Translations under genes and position numbers: made by a program
Notes under the pieces: model-generated
Told to the model about the DNA's origin: nothing
Database searches by the model: none
What the model saw: the letters and a program-made list of their open reading frames with translations, nothing else
Part shown: piece after piece, positions 1 through 10,606 of the stretch
Layout of the letters: the number at the start of each line of letters is the position of its first letter
Numbering within the stretch: position 1 is the stretch's first letter
Origin: Salinicola halimionae
Lineage (GTDB): Bacteria > Pseudomonadota > Gammaproteobacteria > Pseudomonadales > Halomonadaceae
NCBI RefSeq assembly: GCF_003206065.1
Contig: NZ_PZJQ01000004.1
Location: 370,864-434,863, forward strand
Reading direction: 5' to 3'
DNA: 64,000 bases

Positions 1-644
1 TCTTGGAGCGGCATGCGCCAGCCCGTGGGGTTGGACGGTGAGTTGATGAAAACGGCGCGGGTGCGATCGGTCACTTTTGCGAACAGCTTGTCCAGATCGA
101 GCTCGATATTGCCATCCGGATGGAAATCGAAAGGCGTCGATACGTTGATCCCGCCGACGATCTCGATCATCTGTCGGGCGTTGGGCCATGCCGGTGTCGG
201 CATGATCACTTCGCTGCCTTCGTCGAGAATCGCCTGAAGCGCCATGGTCACGGCGTTCATGCCGCCGATCGAAAGACAGAACCGCTCGGCGGCAACATCG
301 ACCTGCCAATGGCGGCGGTGATAGTCGGAGAGCGCCTGGCGCAGTTCGGGCAGGCCCTGAGAATAGCTGTAGCGAGTATCGTCCTGTCCCAGTGCATCCA
401 CTGCCGCCTGCTTTATATAGGCAGGCGTCGCCAGATCACCCTCACCAATCCATAGCCGAACGACCGAGGCGTCATGCCGGGCAAGATCCGCGACGGCGAC
501 GATTTGGTTGTCAGGCATTTCCTGAACTCGGGAGGAGCAGTAAGGGCGAAGGCTGTGGGGAATGACATCGGACATGAAAGGGCTCGCTGGATCGAGAGAA
601 GGGACGAGGGTTTTCCGAATCATATAACGCACGCTAGTTGGCAT
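1..644 (-). CDS. PLP-dependent class I/II aminotransferase (3' part outside window)
   Basis: Translating the minus strand from 644 gives about 214 residues of a fold-type I aminotransferase, and the frame is still open at base 1. The visible part holds the N-terminal arm with a GEGD segment, the YSYSQGLPELRQAL region typical of the family, a GGMNAV cofactor-binding turn, and SPSNPTG, the classical substrate/PLP segment. The catalytic lysine lies beyond the window. The start at 644 is chosen because AAAGGAA sits about 8 bases upstream; an in-frame ATG at 575 has no comparable ribosome site. Substrate cannot be read from this part. It is divergent from the glutaredoxin-like gene, with about 100 bases between them. 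Confidence 0.85.
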   Translation of the reverse strand, partial: MPTSVRYMIRKTLVPSLDPASPFMSDVIPHSLRPYCSSRVQEMPDNQIVAVADLARHDASVVRLWIGEGDLATPAYIKQAAVDALGQDDTRYSYSQGLPELRQALSDYHRRHWQVDVAAERFCLSIGGMNAVTMALQAILDEGSEVIMPTPAWPNARQMIEIVGGINVSTPFDFHPDGNIELDLDKLFAKVTDRTRAVFINSPSNPTGWRMPLQ

Positions 645-743
645 GCTAATCGTTCCTTTGAGACACTGAAATCCCTTCAGATCTCGAGCGCTTCAGCGAT
701 CTGCCAGGTCGACTGCCTCAGGAGCGAGTGCGGATTGAACAAG

Positions 744-1076
744 ATGATACGGAGATTCAAAGACATGTTTTCATCGACTCCCATCGAACGTTCTGCCGAG
801 GCGCAGGCCGATATCGATAGTGCCTGCCGGCATCTGGCGCTTTATCACTTCATGAACTGCCCCTTCTGTCAGCGTGTCCGCAGCCAGATTCAAAGGCTGG
901 CACTGCCTATCGAACTACGTGATACCCAGCGTGATCCCAGACATCGTCAGGATCTGATGGAAGGCGGCGGGAGGACGATGGTGCCGTGCCTGCGCATCGA
1001 GAAAGCGGATGGCTCGGTGGAGTGGATGTATGAATCGGCCGACATCAATCGTTATCTCGAGCGGCGCTTCGGCTGA
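744..1076 (+). CDS. Glutaredoxin-like / GST N-terminal domain protein
   Basis: This 110-residue protein has a thioredoxin fold with the dithiol motif CPFC in the context YHFMNCPFCQRV, a TMVPCL segment with the cis-proline, and a C-terminal ESADINRYL helix, as in glutaredoxins and glutathione S-transferase N-terminal domains. It probably reduces disulfides or glutathione adducts in the cytoplasm. About 30 polar residues precede the fold. The frame is open further upstream, but homologous folds begin near here. An alternative start at 765 has GGAG ten bases upstream, so the exact N-terminus is uncertain. No partner gene is apparent. Confidence 0.8.
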   Translation: MIRRFKDMFSSTPIERSAEAQADIDSACRHLALYHFMNCPFCQRVRSQIQRLALPIELRDTQRDPRHRQDLMEGGGRTMVPCLRIEKADGSVEWMYESADINRYLERRFG

Positions 1077-1201
1077 TCCGAGGGTAACGGATTCGGCACC
1101 GGCCCCATGTGGAAGCGATCGAATCGATTGTCGGTGACGTCGGCAGGGCGGATTTCGTAGAATGCCCGCTCCCCCATTGATCAAGACTCAGGAGTGAAGT
1201 C

Positions 1202-1480
1202 ATGGCACAGGCCAGCGCCCGCCACATTCTCGTCGACAGCGAGCAGAAATGTCTCGAACTCAAGCAGCAGATCGAAGCCGGTAGTGATTTCGCCGAAGTG
1301 GCACGTCAGCATTCCAGCTGCCCCTCAGGGCGTCAGGGCGGTGAGCTGGGAACTTTCGGCCGTGGCCAGATGGTCAAGGAGTTCGATGAGGTCGTCTTCA
1401 ATGGCGCCGTCAACGAAGTACACGGCCCGGTCAAGACCCAGTTCGGCTACCATCTGCTGGAAGTGACCTCGCGCACTTGA
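1202..1480 (+). CDS. ppiC: Parvulin-type peptidyl-prolyl cis-trans isomerase PpiC
   Basis: This 92-residue single-domain parvulin matches the length of E. coli PpiC (93). It starts with SARHILV, has the SSCPSG..GGELG.F segment and the MVKEFDEVVF helix, and ends with QFGYHLLEV, all parvulin signatures. It has no signal peptide, so it acts in the cytoplasm, isomerising Xaa-Pro bonds. AGGAG lies about 8 bases before the ATG. The gene appears monocistronic, with a hairpin just after the stop. Confidence 0.95.
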   Translation: MAQASARHILVDSEQKCLELKQQIEAGSDFAEVARQHSSCPSGRQGGELGTFGRGQMVKEFDEVVFNGAVNEVHGPVKTQFGYHLLEVTSRT

Positions 1481-1489
1481 TAGCCTGTC

Positions 1490-1513
1490 GAGCCGCTCGC
1501 CTCCGGGCGGCTC
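1490..1513 (+). terminator. Hairpin after ppiC
   Basis: GAGCCGC and GCGGCTC form a 7-bp stem around a 10-base loop, 10 bases after the ppiC stop. Only TCGTTG follows, so this is a weak intrinsic terminator candidate. The rest of 1514-1776 shows nothing I can support. Confidence 0.4.
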
Positions 1514-1776
1514 TCGTTGACCCACCGTGTTACCTCTGCTTGCCTCGACGGTTATCGCTTCGGTCATAATCTCTTCGACCGATGGCCCCTCGATCATCTC
1601 CCGTCGTTCGTCTTTCGATAGACGGCTCGCTGCCCAAGAACAAATCGTTACCAATCTCCCATTTCGGCTTTCCTGCGACCAACTACTCTGAATGAACGTT
1701 CGTCGTTGTCGGTGTGATCAGCATGAGAGAAGACGACGGGCGGATAAGGATATCCACGGAAAGCGAGGTAGTACCC

Positions 1777-1965
1777 ATGACTACGCATTCAAAGTCAGAC
1801 AAGACGGAAGGCAAGGTCGACAAGGCCGCCGGTAAGGTCAAGGAAGCCGCCGGCAAGATGACCAAAGACCACGAACTCGAAGGTAAAGGTAGAGCCCAAC
1901 AGGCCAAGGGGGATGCCAAGACCGCCAAGGGCAACCTGAAGGACGCCACCAAACCACGCCACTAG
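1777..1965 (+). CDS. CsbD-family stress protein
   Basis: This 62-residue, very hydrophilic, Lys/Ala/Gly-rich protein has repeated KGKVDKAAGKVKEA-like units, the CsbD signature. CsbD proteins are small, abundant, general-stress-induced proteins without a settled molecular role. The start at 1777 is preferred because GAGGT lies about 8 bases upstream; an in-frame start 21 codons earlier lacks a good site and would add non-family sequence. It is monocistronic and convergent with the symporter gene, with a strong hairpin between them. Confidence 0.88.
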   Translation: MTTHSKSDKTEGKVDKAAGKVKEAAGKMTKDHELEGKGRAQQAKGDAKTAKGNLKDATKPRH

Positions 1966-2030
1966 TTCTTGCTGAATATCAGTACATCGAGTCTTTAGGC
2001 CCATTGTTGCCAGCAAAGACTCTTCATGCA

Positions 2031-2056
2031 GCGGCCCCGGTCTTGATCGGGGCCGC
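2031..2056. terminator. Bidirectional terminator hairpin
   Basis: GCGGCCCCG and CGGGGCCGC make a perfect 9-bp GC stem around an 8-base loop. It lies between the convergent CsbD and symporter genes, so it can serve both strands. The tracts after the stem are mixed rather than pure T. Confidence 0.65.
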
Positions 2057-2080
2057 TGTCGTCTGGAAGAGCGTTAGCTG

Positions 2081-3331
2081 TCAGGCTTTGCTCGGACGGT
2101 TATAAGTCTCCAGGTCGAGCTCTTTCTCGCTCTTGGCAACGAGTGTCGTCACCATCAGGTCTCCAGCGACATTGACGCTGGTGCGCGCCATATCGAGGAT
2201 TCTGTCCACGCCGGCGACGACGCCGATCGCCTCCAGCGGCAGACCGATCTGCGCCAGCACGATCGACAGCATGATCAGGCCAGCGCCGGGCACGCCCGCC
2301 GTGCCGATCGAAGCCAGCGTGCCGGTCAGCACGATCATGCCGTAATCCATCATCGACAGGTCGGCCCCGACCAGCTGAGCGACGAACAGCGCCGCGACAC
2401 CTTGATAGATCGCCGTTCCATCCATGTTGATGGTCGCGCCTACCGGCAACACGAAACTCGAAACACCTTCGGACACACCGAGATTCTTCTGTGCGCAGCG
2501 GATGGAAACCGGCAGGGTGCCGGAAGACGATGCCGAAGAGAACGAGACCACCAGGGCGTCGATGATGCCCTGCAGATAGCGGACGGGATTGAGGCGACCG
2601 ACCAGCGTCAGCAAACCGGTGTAGACCACGAGTACGTGAACCAGACAGGCGAGATAGACCACGCCGATGACCTTGGCCAGAGGCAGCAGCACGTCCAGCC
2701 CGTACTGGCCCGAGACGTTGGCCATCAGGCCGAATACGCCGAACGGCGCGAATGCCATGACGATAGCGGTGAGCTTGTACATCGCTTCGGCGAAGCTTTC
2801 GAATACGCGAACCACCGGCTCACCTTTCTCGCCGATCAGCATTAAGGAAATGCCCAGCCCGATGGCGAAGACGATGATCTGCAGGATATTGCCCTCGATC
2901 ATCGCTTGAAGCGGATTCGACGGCACCAGCCCGACGACGATATCGACCAGTGACGGCGCTTCATTGGTTTGTTGCGCGGCACTCATCGAGGCATCCGCGC
3001 CGACGCCCGGTTGGAAAATGGTTGCCGCGACCAGGCCGATGACGATCGCGAAGGCGGTCGTCACCAGGTAGAGCCCGATTGTGCGAGCGCCGACACGGCC
3101 CATTTTTTGCGGATCGCGCATGCCGGTGATACCGACCACCAGCGTCGAGAACACCAACGGGACGATCAGCATCTTGATGCCGTTGATGAAGATATCGCCG
3201 AGCGGCTTGAACACGCTGGCCTGCTCGCCCATGAGTGCGCCTGCCAGGATCCCTAATGCCAGGCCCGCGATTATCTTTTGCCACAGGGGAATGCGTCGCC
3301 ACAGATTTGGCCGGGAGGTTGTTGCAGTCAT
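2081..3331 (-). CDS. Dicarboxylate/amino acid:cation symporter (DAACS family)
   Basis: This 416-residue inner-membrane protein belongs to the GltP/DctA glutamate and C4-dicarboxylate symporters. Visible signatures are the amphipathic N-terminus followed by repeated hydrophobic segments, the serine-rich SFSSASSSGTLPVS re-entrant loop, the NMDGTA motif that binds cation and substrate, and the GIPGAG-like TAGVPGAG loop. It couples uptake of an acidic substrate to Na+ or H+. The start at 3331 has AAGGA 8 bases upstream; 40 further codons are open but look non-coding. Glutamate, aspartate and C4-dicarboxylates are all possible substrates. Confidence 0.93.
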   Translation of the reverse strand: MTATTSRPNLWRRIPLWQKIIAGLALGILAGALMGEQASVFKPLGDIFINGIKMLIVPLVFSTLVVGITGMRDPQKMGRVGARTIGLYLVTTAFAIVIGLVAATIFQPGVGADASMSAAQQTNEAPSLVDIVVGLVPSNPLQAMIEGNILQIIVFAIGLGISLMLIGEKGEPVVRVFESFAEAMYKLTAIVMAFAPFGVFGLMANVSGQYGLDVLLPLAKVIGVVYLACLVHVLVVYTGLLTLVGRLNPVRYLQGIIDALVVSFSSASSSGTLPVSIRCAQKNLGVSEGVSSFVLPVGATINMDGTAIYQGVAALFVAQLVGADLSMMDYGMIVLTGTLASIGTAGVPGAGLIMLSIVLAQIGLPLEAIGVVAGVDRILDMARTSVNVAGDLMVTTLVAKSEKELDLETYNRPSKA

Positions 3332-3526
3332 GCGCGGGGTCCTTGTGCAGGCGAAATTGCCGGGGGCAAAAGCGCGCATTTTACGCATCCCCGGGCCTTT
3401 TGCGATCCGCCCATTCGAAAACGGGATGCCATATAACCTGATTGCGACCAAAGTCTTGGCGCGTCGATCCGGTACTGAAGCCTGCGTCGACGCTCGGAAG
3501 ACGCAGGCCCGCTTGCACAGGCGGTA

Positions 3527-5512
<1,986 letters not shown>

Positions 5513-5541
5513 CTACCCGGGATGTGAGATTCTCCGCTTGA

Positions 5542-5650
5542 TCCCTACGCCGGTACTAGCCGGATCAGGTTCGTCGGGATCCGTCGTGGCGCTGTGAATT
5601 GGCTTCAGCGCAGGACGATCTCAGCCGGTTCCACCGGCACCCCGTCAAGC
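5542..5650 (-). promoter_or_regulatory. TPP (THI-box) riboswitch upstream of thiC
   Basis: Read on the minus strand, this leader has GGGGTGCC near 5645, CTGAGAT, GAACCTGATC, the TACCGGCGTAGGGA 3' block ending at 5542, and paired arms between. These are the conserved THI-box segments in the right order. The aptamer ends about 130 bases before the thiC ATG. No clear terminator lies between, so control of translation or of a long-range structure is more likely than a simple attenuator; that last point is inference. Confidence 0.93.
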
Positions 5651-5737
5651 TGGCGATATCGTTCATCGCCGTGAGCAGTCTGTGGCGAAGATCGGGTCGG
5701 GTCAAGCCGTTTGCGACGGCAAGCCCGGCCGTGGCGG

Positions 5738-6640
5738 TCATGGTGGGCTTGATGAATCGACAGCCCGCTCGACCAGATCGATGAACGATCGGGCCTGCGG
5801 GGTCAGATGCTGACGGGCGTGGGTCAGCCACACTTCGGAGATGGCATCAGCTTCACTGATGGGACGGTAGCGGACATTGTCGATCTGGATATGGCGAAAG
5901 GAGGCGGGAAGAATCGATACGCCCATTCCTCCGGCAACGAGACTGATAATGGTATTGGGGCCACCGACTTCCTGAACCAGGCGAGGGCTGAGCCCGCGCC
6001 TGGCGAACAGGGCGTTGAACTGATCGAGCAGGCCGGTTCCGGCGGCAGGCGAAAAATAGACGAACGGATGCGTCGCCAATTCGTCAAGTGTCAGCGGTAA
6101 AGCGCTGCCACCCAGCGGCCCCTGTTCGTTGACCACGGCCATCAGCGGTTCGCGAATCAAGGTGAAGGCGTCGAGGCCGTCCGGCAGGGTGGCGGGCCGC
6201 ATGATGCCGATATCCAGATCGCCCTGTAGCAGCGGTTCGATCTGGCGCTGGCTATTGAGTTCATGCATGCGCAACTCGACGTCGGGATAACGCTGGCGAT
6301 AACGCATCAGCGTACGCGGCAGGGTCGAGGTCAACGGCACAGAAGTGGTGAAGCCGATACGCAACTGGCCCGCCTCGCCTCGACCGAGTCGGGAAACCAG
6401 CCGCGTGGCGCGTTCGGTGCGTGCCAGGATGTCGCGGGCCTCGTCGAGAAACACGTGCCCGGCTTCGGTCAGCTCGACGCGTCGATTGGTCCGAGTCAGC
6501 AGACGCGTGCCCAGCTCGCGCTCCAGCGCCTGGATCTGCTGACTGAGCGGCGGCTGGGAGATACCCAGTCGCTGCGCTGCGCGGCTGAAATGCAGTTCTT
6601 CTGCCACGGCGATGAAGTAGCGCAGATAGCGCATTTCCAT
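5738..6640 (-). CDS. LysR-family regulator (likely controls the divergent MFS gene)
   Basis: This 300-residue LysR-type regulator has an N-terminal winged helix-turn-helix (FSRAAQRLGISQPPLSQQIQALE, roughly residues 18-40) and a periplasmic-binding-like effector domain of the BenM/CatM subgroup. ATG at 6640 is preferred, with GAGAGG 12 bases upstream; a second ATG lies two codons in. It diverges from an MFS transporter across a 141-base gap, the same layout as ynfL-ynfM of E. coli, so autoregulation and activation of the exporter are inferred. Confidence 0.9.
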   Translation of the reverse strand: MEMRYLRYFIAVAEELHFSRAAQRLGISQPPLSQQIQALERELGTRLLTRTNRRVELTEAGHVFLDEARDILARTERATRLVSRLGRGEAGQLRIGFTTSVPLTSTLPRTLMRYRQRYPDVELRMHELNSQRQIEPLLQGDLDIGIMRPATLPDGLDAFTLIREPLMAVVNEQGPLGGSALPLTLDELATHPFVYFSPAAGTGLLDQFNALFARRGLSPRLVQEVGGPNTIISLVAGGMGVSILPASFRHIQIDNVRYRPISEADAISEVWLTHARQHLTPQARSFIDLVERAVDSSSPP

Positions 6641-6781
6641 TGAGTCGTGAAACCTCTCAAAAGCGTCGAATAATATATTAGAAAGCATAGTGGCGGCAGC
6701 GTAACCTACCAAGGTCTAGTCGAAGCTTGTCCTGCTGGCTCGCCAATCAACTTGAGCCGGATACGTCATTGGAGAAAAAGT
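6641..6781. promoter_or_regulatory. Divergent promoter region with a 10-bp palindrome
   Basis: The gap between the LysR and MFS genes contains the perfect palindrome TAATATATTA at 6671-6680, in an AT-rich patch unlike its GC-rich surroundings. It is a candidate core for LysR binding or overlapping promoters. No -35/-10 pair is clear enough to assign. Confidence 0.4.
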
Positions 6782-8056
6782 TTGTCCGGCCACTCATCCA
6801 CCTCTGATATCCAGAACGCGACCGAGTCAACGAATCGTCAGTTGAAACACGAGGCGGAAACCGTCGAAAGCGGCTTCATCGAGCGCGGCCAGCGCGGCTA
6901 TCGGCCGACCATGCTGGCGCTGTTCCTCGGCGCCTTCTCGACCTTCGTGCTGCTTTACTGCGTTCAACCGCTGATGCCGATTCTGTCCGACGCTTTCGAT
7001 ATCGATGCCGCGACCAGCAGCCTGTCGCTGTCGGTCTCCACCGGCATGTTGGCGATCGGGTTGTTGATCACCGGGCCGATTTCGGACGCGGTGGGGCGCA
7101 AGTCGGTAATGACGATCGCGCTGCTGGCAGCTTCGACCTGTACGCTACTGGCGGCGGTCATGCCCAACTGGACAGGCATCCTGATCATGCGGGCCTTGGC
7201 TGGACTATCGCTCTCCGGCCTGTGCGCAGTGGCGATGACCTATCTCAATGAAGAAATTCATCCGCGTTACGTCGGCCTTTCAATGGGGCTCTACATCAGC
7301 GGCAATTCGATCGGCGGGATGAGCGGACGCTTGATCAGCGGCGTCATGGTCGACTGGGTGCCGTGGCGCTGGACGCTCGCCATCATTGGCATCGTGGCCC
7401 TGATCGCAGCGATCCTGTTCATGTGCTGGCTGCCGCCATCGAAGCACTTCACGCCACGTCCGCTGAACTGGCGCAACGTGTTGTCCGGATTCACCGTTCA
7501 CTTCAAGGATCGGGGGCTACCCTGGCTATTCGTCGAAGCTTTCCTGCTGATGGGAGGCTTCGTCACGCTCTACAACTACATTGCTTATCGTCTGCTGGCC
7601 GAGCCCTACCAGGTGAGCCAGGCCCTGGTCGGCCTGCTCTCGATTGCCTATCTCTCCGGTACCTACAGCTCGGCCTGGGCAGGGTCGCTAGCGGATCGTT
7701 TAGGGCGCCAGCGAATATTCTGGATGTTCATCGCGATGATGCTGGTAGGGCTGGCGATCACGCTGTTCGAGCCGATCAGCCTGATCCTGATTGGCATGCT
7801 GGTTTTCACCTTCGGCTTTTTCGCCGCGCACTCGCTGGCCAGCGGCTGGGTTGGCCAGCGCGCCAGGCAGGCCAAGGGGCAGGCGTCATCTCTCTATCTG
7901 TTCAGCTATTATCTGGGTTCCAGCGTGGCAGGCACCTTGGGTGGGGCCTTCTGGTTCTGGGGCGGCTGGAATGGGGTCTCGCTATTCATCGCGGTACTCT
8001 TGCTGGCCGCGCTGGCGATTGGCGCTCTGCATCTGAGGCGCCTGGAAGCCGCCTGA
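6782..8056 (+). CDS. MFS transporter, YnfM-like drug/metabolite exporter
   Basis: This 424-residue major facilitator protein begins with about 40 hydrophilic residues, followed by 12 predicted hydrophobic segments. The loop 2-3 motif GPISDAVGRKS and its C-half echo GSLADRLGRQR are both present. It resembles YnfM-type exporters, including the LLYCVQP start of helix 1. No ATG precedes the fold. The start is taken as TTG at 6782 because GGAG lies exactly 7 bases upstream; another TTG at 6752 is possible and an internal ATG at 6911 would cut into helix 1. Substrate unknown. A strong terminator follows. Confidence 0.9.
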   Translation: MSGHSSTSDIQNATESTNRQLKHEAETVESGFIERGQRGYRPTMLALFLGAFSTFVLLYCVQPLMPILSDAFDIDAATSSLSLSVSTGMLAIGLLITGPISDAVGRKSVMTIALLAASTCTLLAAVMPNWTGILIMRALAGLSLSGLCAVAMTYLNEEIHPRYVGLSMGLYISGNSIGGMSGRLISGVMVDWVPWRWTLAIIGIVALIAAILFMCWLPPSKHFTPRPLNWRNVLSGFTVHFKDRGLPWLFVEAFLLMGGFVTLYNYIAYRLLAEPYQVSQALVGLLSIAYLSGTYSSAWAGSLADRLGRQRIFWMFIAMMLVGLAITLFEPISLILIGMLVFTFGFFAAHSLASGWVGQRARQAKGQASSLYLFSYYLGSSVAGTLGGAFWFWGGWNGVSLFIAVLLLAALAIGALHLRRLEAA

Positions 8057-8094
8057 CACCGAGTGCGCGTGTTAGATGACACGCTTCGAACGAC

Positions 8095-8137
8095 AAGGCC
8101 GTCGATCTGAGTCAGTTCAGGATCGACGGCCTTTTTT
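8095..8137 (+). terminator. Rho-independent terminator after the MFS gene
   Basis: AAGGCCGTCGATC pairs with GATCGACGGCCTT across a 13-base loop, and the T-run of six starts within the last stem bases (8132-8137). It lies about 40 bases after the MFS stop and before the convergent VOC gene. Confidence 0.9.
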
Positions 8138-8153
8138 GGTTCGCTGACGGGTA

Positions 8154-8579
8154 TTATTTGGCGAACAGCTGGCCCATATCCTTGAATGCCTTGAACTCCA
8201 GCGCGTTACCGCACGGATCCAACAGGAACATGGTCGCCTGCTCGCCAGGCTGGCCCTGGAAGCGAACATAAGGTTCGATCACGAACTGAGTGCCAAACCC
8301 TTTGAGACGCTCGGCCAGTGCTTCCCACTCCGGCCAGCTCAGCACGATACCGAAGTGCGGCACTGGCACATCGTGGCCGTCGACCGGATTGGTATGAGCC
8401 GATTGCTGCGACGGCGTCTGCGGGTGCTCGTGAATTACCAGCTGATGGCCGTAGAAGTCGAAATCGACCCACTGCTCGCTGGAGCGACCTTCACTCAGGC
8501 CGAACGTCTCGCCGTAGAATTTGCGCGCTGCGGCCAGATCGTGGACCGGAATGGCGAGGTGGAAAGGGGAAAGTGCCAT
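8154..8579 (-). CDS. VOC-family (glyoxalase/dioxygenase fold) protein
   Basis: This 141-residue protein carries two beta-alpha-beta-beta-beta modules of the vicinal oxygen chelate fold. It begins with [17 protein letters not shown], a typical first metal-ligand strand, and has the [12 protein letters not shown] strand near the end. VOC members include glyoxalase I, extradiol dioxygenases and fosfomycin-resistance enzymes; the sequence does not settle which. AGGAG lies 8 bases before ATG. It is divergent from a LysR gene across 152 AT-rich bases, which suggests that regulator controls it. Confidence 0.85.
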   Translation of the reverse strand: MALSPFHLAIPVHDLAAARKFYGETFGLSEGRSSEQWVDFDFYGHQLVIHEHPQTPSQQSAHTNPVDGHDVPVPHFGIVLSWPEWEALAERLKGFGTQFVIEPYVRFQGQPGEQATMFLLDPCGNALEFKAFKDMGQLFAK

Positions 8580-8731
8580 GGAAGAGCTCCTGAAAAGCGT
8601 GGGTAGAATTCATAGTGGTGATGGTTCCTTCAGAGTGACTGCATTGTGACGGCGAATAAATTTGATGAAAAGCGCATAATATTGCTGTCTGATATAAAAT
8701 ATTTTGAATTCATGGCGCCGCTTTTCCCTCT
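8580..8731. promoter_or_regulatory. AT-rich divergent region between VOC and LysR genes
   Basis: The segment 8655-8712 is much richer in A+T than its surroundings and carries AATATT twice (near 8679 and 8699) around TGATATAAA. This is a plausible place for a LysR site and back-to-back promoters. Exact promoter elements cannot be fixed by eye. Confidence 0.35.
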
Positions 8732-9628
8732 ATGTTCAAAGAACTCAGAACCTTTCTTGCCGTCGTGCATCACGGCACGTTTTCCGCTGCTGGCAGTGCC
8801 GTCGGGCTGACCCAGTCAGCGGTCAGTGCGCAGATTCGCAAGCTCGAGTCCGATATCGGCGAGTCGCTGTTCGAGCGTACCGGACGTGCCGTTCGGCTCA
8901 ATGCGGCTGGACGCCGACTATTGCCGCAAGCCAATGAGATGCTGGCGCTGGTCGAGCGGATCCGGCATTCCGGGGCGGACGGTTTGACTGGCGAATGGCA
9001 TCTCGGAGCGATCGCCAGTCTGCAGAGCGGGGTGTTGCCCGAGGTTCTGCAGACGCTGACTCGTGATGTGCCGGGGGTCATGACGCGCATCGTACCCGGT
9101 GTATCGTTGGCGCTGCTCGACCAGGTCGACAAAGGCGATCTGGATATGGCGCTGATCGTCCGGCCGCCGTTTGCGCTACCCGCGGATCTCCATTCCCGCG
9201 TCATCGCTCGAGAGCCGTTCGTGTTGATCGCGCCGCCCCATGCCGAAGGCGGTACGGTGGAATCGCTGCTCGAAAACTATCCACTGGTGCTTTACGACCG
9301 GGGCTCCTTCGGTGGGCGTCAGGTGGTGCGTTTTCTCGAACGGCGGAGGTTGCGGCCGGAAATTCGACTGGAGCTCGATGAAATCGATGCCATCGCGCGA
9401 ATGGTGGAGTGCGGTCTGGGCGTCGCTCTGATCCCGCTGACAGGGCTTTGGCAGCGTCAACAGCCGCTGCCGGTACGCGTGATTTCACTGGAAGAGCAAA
9501 GCTTCCATCGAGAACTGATCATGGTGTCGCGACTATCGCCGGATCAGTCGCCGCTGGTGGCCTTGATCGAAGAGGCGCTGGTGGACACGCAGAGCACTCC
9601 CTTCCCAATCAACGAACCGATGCAATGA
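8732..9628 (+). CDS. LysR-family transcriptional regulator
   Basis: This 298-residue LysR regulator has the helix-turn-helix in residues 16-40 (FSAAGSAVGLTQSAVSAQIRKLE) and an effector domain with the IVRPPFAL and ECGLGVALIPL strands. It lies between the divergent VOC gene and a pirin gene 90 bases downstream. Its likely targets are either or both; that is inference. No strong ribosome site precedes the ATG. Confidence 0.9.
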   Translation: MFKELRTFLAVVHHGTFSAAGSAVGLTQSAVSAQIRKLESDIGESLFERTGRAVRLNAAGRRLLPQANEMLALVERIRHSGADGLTGEWHLGAIASLQSGVLPEVLQTLTRDVPGVMTRIVPGVSLALLDQVDKGDLDMALIVRPPFALPADLHSRVIAREPFVLIAPPHAEGGTVESLLENYPLVLYDRGSFGGRQVVRFLERRRLRPEIRLELDEIDAIARMVECGLGVALIPLTGLWQRQQPLPVRVISLEEQSFHRELIMVSRLSPDQSPLVALIEEALVDTQSTPFPINEPMQ

Positions 9629-9718
9629 AACGGTGAAAATCATTCGCTTTTTTAGCGCTGGCTGTGCCCTAGACTGCAGGCCAGTCTCTTGGCAAGTAAA
9701 TCGCTAAAGGAAGCTTCC

Positions 9719-10585
9719 ATGCCTACGTACACACCACGCCGTGTCATCGCCCAGCATGCTGCGATCCGCGATGATATCGGCGATCTGACGACTCGCCGGC
9801 CGTTACCGGGCCCCGGGCTCGATCAGCTCGATCCGTTTCTGTTTCTCAACCATCACGGCCCGCAGGTCTATTCCACCAACAATGGCGGTCTGCCGTTCGG
9901 GCCGCACCCGCACCGCGGTTTCGAGACCGTGACGTTCATTCTGGAAGGCTCGCTGGCACACGCCGATAGCGCCGATCATCAGAGCGTAATCCGGGCGGGT
10001 GGCGTGCAGTGGATGACGGCGGGAAGCGGTATCGTGCATGCCGAAATTTCGCCGCCTGAGTTTCTGAGCAAGGGCGGGCCGCTGGAGATTCTGCAGCTCT
10101 GGATCAACTTGCCTGCGCGATTGAAAATGAGCGAGCCGCGCTATATCGGATTGCAGCGAGATTCGATTCCTGCCATTGCGCTGGAAGGTGGCGGTGAGCT
10201 TTGCCTGATCGCCGGCGAGCATGACGACACCTCAGGACCCATCGAGACCTTGACCGACGTCTTCATGTCGACGCTTTCGGTTCCTGCCGGGGCAAGCCAT
10301 CGATTGGCAGTGCCTGTCGGCCGTCAGGTCTTCCTCTATGTCATCGATGGTGAGGTCACCGTGGGTGGCGAGCCGGTCAGGGCGCAGCATCTGGTCGAGC
10401 TGGAGCGTGACGGTGATGGGATCGATATCGAAACCACTACCGACGCCCGGTTGCTCTTCGGCCACGCCGATGTCATTGACGAGCCCGTGGTCTCGCATGG
10501 CCCGTTCGTGATGAATACTCGTGACGAGATCGCCACGGCGATCGATGATTATCAGGCGGGGCGTTTCGGCGGTCTGGCGCAATAA
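9719..10585 (+). CDS. Pirin-family bicupin
   Basis: This 288-residue protein has the pirin N-terminal cupin with the metal-binding HPHRGFET motif (about residues 61-68) and the downstream HAEISPPE segment, plus the C-terminal cupin with VFLYVIDGEV. Bacterial pirins include quercetin 2,3-dioxygenases and enzyme-modulating proteins, so the activity is open. ATG at 9719 is chosen because AAAGGAAG lies just upstream. CCTAGACT at about 9668-9675 resembles a -10 element. Convergent with the acyltransferase gene. Confidence 0.9.
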   Translation: MPTYTPRRVIAQHAAIRDDIGDLTTRRPLPGPGLDQLDPFLFLNHHGPQVYSTNNGGLPFGPHPHRGFETVTFILEGSLAHADSADHQSVIRAGGVQWMTAGSGIVHAEISPPEFLSKGGPLEILQLWINLPARLKMSEPRYIGLQRDSIPAIALEGGGELCLIAGEHDDTSGPIETLTDVFMSTLSVPAGASHRLAVPVGRQVFLYVIDGEVTVGGEPVRAQHLVELERDGDGIDIETTTDARLLFGHADVIDEPVVSHGPFVMNTRDEIATAIDDYQAGRFGGLAQ

Positions 10586-10606
10586 CACGAATTGCTTCGG
10601 CGGTGT

